Below, piece after piece: positions 59,007 to 64,000 of a stretch of 64,000 nt of DNA (position 1 is the stretch's first letter; every line of letters starts with the position of its first letter). Origin of the DNA: Streptomyces aurantiogriseus (GTDB taxonomy: Bacteria; Actinomycetota; Actinomycetes; Streptomycetales; Streptomycetaceae); contig NZ_BMSX01000024.1 in assembly GCF_014649375.1 (NCBI RefSeq), positions 1 through 64,000 of the forward strand. Direction: 5' to 3'. The position numbers and the translations under genes are program-made. Under the pieces are notes generated by a model, which worked only from the letters and a program-made list of their open reading frames with translations, was not told the origin of the DNA and searched no databases.

Positions 59007-60239
59007 ATGCCGGTCAGCCATGCCATCGAGGCCGATGTCCTGCAGCGGCAGGATCCTGAGCTCGCCGAGGTTCTGCTGGGGGAGAGGGAACGGCAGGCGT
59101 CGGCGTTGCAGCTGATCGCCGCCGAGAACTTCACCTCGCCGGCCGTGCTGGCCGCGCTCGGGTCGCCGCTCGCCAACAAGTACGCGGAGGGGTATCCGGG
59201 GGCTCGTCATCACGGCGGTTGCGAGATCGTCGATGTCGCCGAGCGCCTCGCTGTGGGGCGCGCCAAGGCGTTGTTCCGGGCCGAGCACGCCAATGTGCAG
59301 GCGCATTCGGGGTCCTCGGCCGTGCTGGCCGCGTACGCGGCGCTGCTGCGGCCCGGTGACACCGTCCTCGCCCTCGGCCTGCCCTACGGCGGCCATCTCA
59401 CGCACGGCTCGCCCGCCAACTTCTCCGGCCGCTGGTTCGACTTCGTGCCCTACGGCGTGGACGCCGAGACCGGGCTCATCGACTACGAGCAGGTGCGGAC
59501 GCTGGCCCGCAGTCACCGGCCCAAGGCGATCGTGTGCGGGTCCATCGCCTATCCACGGCACATGGACTACGCCTACTTCCGGGCTGTGGCCGATGAGGTC
59601 GGTGCGTATCTCATCGCCGACGCCGCCCACCCCATCGGGCTCGTCGCCGGGGGAGCGGCGCCCTCGCCGGTGCCGTATGCCGACATCGTCTGCGCGACCA
59701 CGCACAAGGTGCTGCGGGGGCCGCGTGGCGGGATGATCCTGTGCGGTGCGGATCTGGCCGAGCGGGTCGACCGGGCCGTCTTCCCGTTCACCCAGGGTGG
59801 TGCGCAGATGCACACCATCGCCGCGAAGGCGGTCGCGTTCGGCGAGGCGGCGACCCCGGCCTTCGCCGCGTACGCCCATCAGGTGGTCGCCAATGCGAGG
59901 GTGCTCGCGGACCGGATGGAGGCGGAGGGGTTCGCCGTCACCTCCGGCGGGACCGACACCCACCTCATCACCGCCGACCCGGCGCCCCTCGGCGTCGACG
60001 GGCGCACCGCGCGCGGACGGCTCGCGGCCGCCGGAATGGTGCTGGACTGCTGTGCGCTGCCGCACGCCGACGTCCGTGGCCTGCGCCTGGGCACGGCCGC
60101 GGTGACCACGCAGGGCATGGGGGAGGAGGAGATGGCCCACATCGCCAAGCTGATGGCGGGGGTGCTGCGGGACGAGGTCGGCGGTGCGGAGACCCGCCGG
60201 GAGGTGCAGGAGCTCACGGCGCAATTCCCGCCGTACTGA
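59007..60239 (+). CDS. glyA: Serine hydroxymethyltransferase
   Basis: 410 residues, PLP fold type I. Segments LIAAENFTSPAVLAALGSPL, NKYAEGYPGARHHGGCE, AHSGSSAVLAAYAALL and the PLP Lys in ATTHKVLRGPRGGMI (about residue 235) are typical. It interconverts serine and glycine with tetrahydrofolate. ATG 59007 is chosen over an upstream in-frame ATG at 58926 because CGGAG precedes it and because the family starts here. S. coelicolor carries this as a second glyA. Confidence 0.94.
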   Translation: MPVSHAIEADVLQRQDPELAEVLLGERERQASALQLIAAENFTSPAVLAALGSPLANKYAEGYPGARHHGGCEIVDVAERLAVGRAKALFRAEHANVQAHSGSSAVLAAYAALLRPGDTVLALGLPYGGHLTHGSPANFSGRWFDFVPYGVDAETGLIDYEQVRTLARSHRPKAIVCGSIAYPRHMDYAYFRAVADEVGAYLIADAAHPIGLVAGGAAPSPVPYADIVCATTHKVLRGPRGGMILCGADLAERVDRAVFPFTQGGAQMHTIAAKAVAFGEAATPAFAAYAHQVVANARVLADRMEAEGFAVTSGGTDTHLITADPAPLGVDGRTARGRLAAAGMVLDCCALPHADVRGLRLGTAAVTTQGMGEEEMAHIAKLMAGVLRDEVGGAETRREVQELTAQFPPY

Positions 60240-60690
60240 TTCGATTGATTCGGGTGAATGGGGCGAAAAAGGGGCGGGGTGTTTTGTGGTTGCCGCTGCG
60301 GATTATCGGCATGACCAGCGGAATTCTTATTCGTAGCGGTTTTGTCACGTCCGTCGCGGCTGCCGCATTCCCGCTCCGGATCGGCCCGGCCGCGGCCGGT
60401 ACGACCGCGCTGCCGCCCCCGTCGGCCGCAGCGTGCCGGTGTGGGTGCCCGTCACGCACGCAAGGCCGTGACGAGTACGAGCAACTCGCTCCCTCCTCAA
60501 CGACGCACGGGTGCGCAGGGGTACGCATACCGTCCGAAAAACCGGTGAGCAGTTACTGGTGACGACCAGAGCGAGGCATGCTGTCCGCCGGTGGCGTGTA
60601 GCCTCGTTGCACGCCACCTCCTGATGCTTACCGGCAAGCGTGCGGGCTAGGGTGTGGCGCTGAGATGCCAGCGACACTCGTGGGGAAGCC
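60240..60690. other. Intergenic region upstream of the wecA-like gene
   Basis: 450 bp without a supported gene. AT-richer than its surroundings at 60240-60310. A promoter for the 60691 gene is expected. Confidence 0.35.
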
Positions 60691-61983
60691 GTGCGTGATT
60701 ACCTGCTGACGCTCTGTGTCACGGCTGCGGTGACATACCTGCTGACCGGACCGGTGCGGAAGTTCGCGATCGTGGCCGGGGCCATGCCGGCGATCCGTGC
60801 CCGCGACGTGCATCGGGAGCCCACCCCGCGACTCGGCGGGATCGCCATGTTCCTCGGGCTGTGCGCCGGCCTCATCGTGGCAGATCACCTCCCCAATCTG
60901 AGCTTTGTTTTCGAGCGGTCCAACGAACCTCGTGCACTGATTTCCGGTGCGGCTCTGATCTGGCTCATCGGTGTGCTCGACGACAAGTTCGAGATCGATG
61001 CCCTGATCAAACTCGGTGGCCAGATGATTGCCGCCGGCGCCATGGTTCTGCAGGGCCTGACGATTCTCTGGCTGCCCATTCCGGGTGTCGGAACGGTGTC
61101 GCTGACGCAGTGGCAGGGGACCCTGCTCACCGTGGCGCTCGTCGTCATCACCATCAATGCCGTCAATTTCGTGGACGGATTGGACGGCCTGGCCGCGGGC
61201 ATGGTGTGCATCGCCGCAACGGCGTTCTTCCTCTACGCCTATCGCCTCTGGTACGGGTACGGAGCGGACGCAGCGGCGCCGGCCACGCTTTTCGGGGCTC
61301 TGCTCATGGGAATGTGCCTCGGATTCCTGCCGCACAACATCCACCCCGCTCGCATCTTCATGGGCGACTCGGGCTCGATGCTGATCGGGTTCGTTCTCGC
61401 CGCCAGCGCGGTGTCCATCACGGGCCAACTGGATGTCGAGGCCCTCAACGAAGGCCTCGGCGGTGCGCGGAACGCCACCCACGCGATGCTGCCCGTCTTC
61501 ATCCCGCTGTTGATGCCGTTCACGATCATCGCCATTCCGATCGCCGACCTGGTGCTCGCGATCGTGCGCCGTACATGGCGCGGTCAGTCGCCGTTCGCCG
61601 CCGACCGGGGCCATCTGCACCACCGTCTGCTGGAGATCGGGCACTCGCACAGCCGGGCCGTCCTGATCATGTACTTCTGGTCGGCGCTCATCGCGTTCGG
61701 AATGCTCACCTACTCCGTGCACTCGGCGTCCATGTGGGTCCTGCTCGGCATCGTCGGCCTCAGCGCGGTCGGCCTGGGGCTGCTCCTGCTGCCCCGCTTC
61801 ACACCGCGGGCCCCGCGCTGGGCGGAGCGCTTCGTGCCGCCCCGGTACCGTCGCCGTCGGGCCGCCGTGCCCCCGGTGGCCGTGGAGACGGTTCCCGAGT
61901 GGACGCCGTCCCTGAACGGCGCGACGGCGATCGGCGGCCGGGCACGCGAGACGGAGCAGCGGCCCGCGCGGGCCGGGCGTTGA
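60691..61983 (+). CDS. Undecaprenyl-phosphate sugar-1-phosphate transferase (WecA/TagO/MraY family)
   Basis: 430 residues, GTG start, eleven predicted membrane segments. Catalytic loops: the DDxxD-like WLIGVLDDKFEID, NAVNFVDGLDGLAAG, MGDSGSMLIGFVLA and the HLHHRLLEIGHSHS region. Such enzymes add GlcNAc-1-P or a similar group to undecaprenyl phosphate to begin teichoic acid or another wall polymer. The Pro/Arg-rich C-terminal 60 residues are a cytoplasmic extension. It stands between glyA and the atp operon. Confidence 0.93.
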   Translation: MRDYLLTLCVTAAVTYLLTGPVRKFAIVAGAMPAIRARDVHREPTPRLGGIAMFLGLCAGLIVADHLPNLSFVFERSNEPRALISGAALIWLIGVLDDKFEIDALIKLGGQMIAAGAMVLQGLTILWLPIPGVGTVSLTQWQGTLLTVALVVITINAVNFVDGLDGLAAGMVCIAATAFFLYAYRLWYGYGADAAAPATLFGALLMGMCLGFLPHNIHPARIFMGDSGSMLIGFVLAASAVSITGQLDVEALNEGLGGARNATHAMLPVFIPLLMPFTIIAIPIADLVLAIVRRTWRGQSPFAADRGHLHHRLLEIGHSHSRAVLIMYFWSALIAFGMLTYSVHSASMWVLLGIVGLSAVGLGLLLLPRFTPRAPRWAERFVPPRYRRRRAAVPPVAVETVPEWTPSLNGATAIGGRARETEQRPARAGR

Positions 61984-62317
61984 GGCCCGACGTCGTCCGC
62001 GCAAGAGGCAAGGTAAGAATCTGACTAGAGCATTGCCAAGTCGTGGGGAAGCCGCGAGGCGGCAAACCGCCCAATATCAGACAAGTGGGCGCTGTTTCTG
62101 CACAGACGCGCAGGGTCACTCTCATGTGTGACAGCAAGCACACCCATCAGGTAAAGACCTCATCAAATAGTTTGTGATACGGTTCACGAGAACCCCGGAT
62201 GGAGCCGAAGGACCGTAGTGCGACGGTCCATTGGTGGGAGGTCTTCACTCCCCTCGGACCGGGACTACGCTCGTCCATGACGACACCCCTGCCCCCTTTG
62301 AAAGCGGAGTTGCCGCC
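61984..62317. promoter_or_regulatory. atp operon promoter region
   Basis: About 330 bp before atpI. It contains the Crp-like site at 62174-62189 and several TGTG/CACA half-sites at 62112-62140. The promoter itself is not certain. Confidence 0.5.
62174..62189. promoter_or_regulatory. Candidate Crp-type site upstream of the atp operon
   Basis: TGTGATACGGTTCACG matches TGTGA-N6-TCACA at 9 of 10 fixed positions and is close to the Streptomyces Crp motif GTG-N6-GNCAC. It lies 130 bp before the atpI start. Confidence 0.5.
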
Positions 62318-62764
62318 ATGCCGTCCAACGACGTCCGGATCCTGGCCCAGGCCGCCGTGCCCACGGCTGCCGTCGGCGCGATTGCCGCCGTCGTCAGTGG
62401 TGTCGTCGCCGGTGGCAAGGGAGCGATCGGAGCCGTCGTCGCGACGGTGGTGGTCATCCTGTTCATGGGGCTCGGCCTCTACGTCCTGCAGCGCACTGCC
62501 AAATCGCTTCCGCAGCTCTTCCAGGCCATGGGCCTGATGCTCTACGCGGCGCAGATCCTGCTGCTGTTCATCTTCATGGCCGCCTTCAAGAACACCACGC
62601 TGTTCAATCCCCGCGCCTTCGCCGTCTCGCTCGTCGCCGGCACCCTCGCCTGGATCGCCGCGCAGACGCGCGCCCACATGAAGGCCAAGGTCCTTTACGT
62701 CGAACCCGACTCGACTGCCTCCTCTGCGGGCGACAAGCCCGAAAAGACGGGGCACTCGTCGTGA
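62318..62764 (+). CDS. atpI: ATP synthase protein I
   Basis: 148 residues. Four hydrophobic segments (VPTAAVGAIAAVVSGVVAGG; AVVATVVVILFMGLGLYVL; AMGLMLYAAQILLLFIFMAA; AFAVSLVAGTLAWIAAQTRA) and a polar tail fit AtpI. ATG 62318 is preferred (AGCGGAG upstream). It is first in the atp operon; AtpI assists c-ring assembly. Confidence 0.88.
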   Translation: MPSNDVRILAQAAVPTAAVGAIAAVVSGVVAGGKGAIGAVVATVVVILFMGLGLYVLQRTAKSLPQLFQAMGLMLYAAQILLLFIFMAAFKNTTLFNPRAFAVSLVAGTLAWIAAQTRAHMKAKVLYVEPDSTASSAGDKPEKTGHSS

Positions 62765-62989
62765 GGGGTAGGGCCGGGATAAAGGCGCCAGGGAGATCCT
62801 GCTATCGTCCGGTGCCAACTGCGGCATCGCGGGCGCGGGCATCCGAGCTGACGCCTGCTCACACGCGAGGCGAGATGCCCCCACGCCGCCCCCACATCCG
62901 TAACACCAGTCCCGTGCCGAAACGCGGCCGTACGCCGCGCCGACACAACGAGGTTGCCGTACCTATGCGCCACGACGAAGGAGCCCGCG

Positions 62990-63811
62990 GTGAGTGCTGA
63001 CCCGACGCAGGTGCTCGCCTTCGAGACCGACTGCCACCTGTTCGACGGTTGTGGCTTCCCGGCTCCGGGCCTGCACTCGTTCCTGTTCGAGCCGCTCTGG
63101 GGCGACGCCGACAGCAACCTGTACTTCAACAAGACGATGCTGCTGGCTCTGCTCGGCTCGATCATCATCGTGGGCTTCTTCTGGGCCGCCTTCGCCAAGC
63201 CGAAGATCGTCCCCGGCAAGCTCCAGATGGTCGCCGAGGCCGGCTACGACTTCGTCCGGCGCGGTGTCGTCTACGAGACCATCGGCAAGAAGGAAGGCGA
63301 GAAGTACGTCCCGCTCGTCGTCTCGCTCTTCTTCTTCGTCTGGATCATGAACCTCTGGTCGATCATCCCGATCGCCCAGTTCCCGGTCACCGCGATCATC
63401 TCGTACCCCGCCGTCCTGGCCGCCATCGTCTACTTCCTGTGGGTCGGCCTGACCTTCAAGCGGCACGGCTTCGTCGGCGCCTTCAAGAACTTCACCGGCT
63501 ACGACAAGTCCCTGGGCGCGGTGCTCCCGCTGTCCATGACGATCGAGCTGTTCTCGAACCTCCTCGTGCGGCCCTTCACCCACGCCGTCCGACTCTTCGC
63601 GAACATGTTCGCCGGTCACACCCTGCTGCTGCTCTTCACGATCGCCAGCTGGTACATGCTGAACGGCATCGGCATCGCCTACTCCGCCGTCTCGTTCGTG
63701 ATGGTCATCGTGATGACGGCCTTCGAGCTCTTCATCCAGGCTGTGCAGGCCTACGTCTTCGTCCTGCTGACCTGCAGCTTCATCCAGGGCGCGCTCGCCG
63801 AGCACCACTGA
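62990..63811 (+). CDS. atpB: ATP synthase F0 subunit a
   Basis: 273 residues from GTG with GAAGGAG upstream. Six membrane helices. The essential Arg is in THAVRLFANMFAGHTLLLLF (about residue 205), and the C-terminal helix FELFIQAVQAYVFVLLTCSF carries the conserved Glu/Gln. It forms the proton half-channels beside the c-ring. Confidence 0.97.
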   Translation: MSADPTQVLAFETDCHLFDGCGFPAPGLHSFLFEPLWGDADSNLYFNKTMLLALLGSIIIVGFFWAAFAKPKIVPGKLQMVAEAGYDFVRRGVVYETIGKKEGEKYVPLVVSLFFFVWIMNLWSIIPIAQFPVTAIISYPAVLAAIVYFLWVGLTFKRHGFVGAFKNFTGYDKSLGAVLPLSMTIELFSNLLVRPFTHAVRLFANMFAGHTLLLLFTIASWYMLNGIGIAYSAVSFVMVIVMTAFELFIQAVQAYVFVLLTCSFIQGALAEHH

Positions 63812-63883
63812 GCCTCCCGCACACCCACCCAGACATCCGGTGGCCAACCCCCACCGGTCATTGAAAGAGAAGGAAGAACCGGC

Positions 63884-64000
63884 ATGTCCGCTCTCCAGAC
63901 CCTTGCCGCCGGCGTCGAGATCAAGGGCAACCTCGGCTCGATCGGTTACGGCCTCGCCGCGATCGGCCCGGGCGTCGGCGTCGGCATCATCTTCGGTAAC
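63884..64000 (+). CDS. atpE: ATP synthase F0 subunit c, 5' part only
   Basis: The first 39 codons, cut by the window end. MSALQTLAAGVEIKGN, then the Gly-rich first helix GYGLAAIGPGVGVGIIFGN, is typical of subunit c. AAGGAAG precedes the ATG. It follows atpB by 72 bp. Confidence 0.95.
   Translation, partial: MSALQTLAAGVEIKGNLGSIGYGLAAIGPGVGVGIIFGN

Overview
The window is chromosomal DNA from a Streptomyces or a very close actinomycete. It is very GC-rich, uses many GTG and some TTG starts, and its right third (about 42.1-64.0 kb) carries a conserved Streptomyces core block in the usual order: response regulator, nrtL, lysA, hom, thrC, thrB, rho, secreted protease, LCP protein, rpmE, prfA, prmC, tsaC/sua5, PTP-like protein, glyA, wecA-like transferase, atpI, atpB, atpE. 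The last gene runs off the window.

Left part (0-21.5 kb): accessory and decaying DNA. An IS5-type element with 24-bp inverted repeats at 56 and 2428 holds a frameshifted transposase plus two unrelated passenger genes. Next come small hypothetical genes, an acyltransferase-3 membrane protein, a wrecked HTH/DUF397 locus and a Sel1-repeat protein. A galactoside-use operon follows: a LacI-type palindromic operator at 6847, an MFS transporter, two GH35 beta-galactosidase-family enzymes and a LacI regulator, with several tandem repeats between and inside the genes. Further on are a TSUP exporter, a multicopper oxidase, an SDR, a second LacI regulator, remnants of TetR and sugar-ABC ATPase genes, a methyltransferase followed by a frameshifted small gene, and a PIN/ribbon-helix-helix toxin-antitoxin pair.

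Middle part (21,533-42,034): a complete integrated actinomycete integrative and conjugative element (AICE), 20,459 bp between 43-bp direct repeats (one mismatch) that match the 3' end of a tRNA-Arg(CCG) gene. The backbone has a GntR/KorSA-like regulator, Spd-type spread genes, a TraB-like FtsK translocase, a candidate clt with CGATAGCG octamers, a cytosine-methyltransferase-like protein, a Prim-Pol plus DUF3987 replication pair, an iteron-rich origin with nine CCACAGAAA-type sites, an excisionase and a tyrosine integrase. Cargo sits at both ends. Next to the left attachment site are a GIY-YIG-like nuclease and a DprA-like/ComF-type phosphoribosyltransferase pair that resembles the ShosTA anti-phage system. 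Next to the right attachment site is a trypsin-like protease. The left cargo is poorer in GC than the backbone. Three copies of one hairpin leader precede three AICE genes, and two near-identical terminators bracket an XRE-regulator/flavoprotein module.

Right part (42-64 kb): housekeeping. lysA-hom-thrC-thrB make lysine and threonine. rho, prfA, prmC, rpmE and tsaC serve transcription termination and translation. wecA and the LCP protein serve cell-wall polymers. The atp operon starts at about 62.2 kb. A perfect GGAAT-N18-GTT sigma-R promoter precedes rpmE, and the PTP-like protein has serine in place of the catalytic cysteine. All functional calls come from reading motifs by eye; no database search was run.
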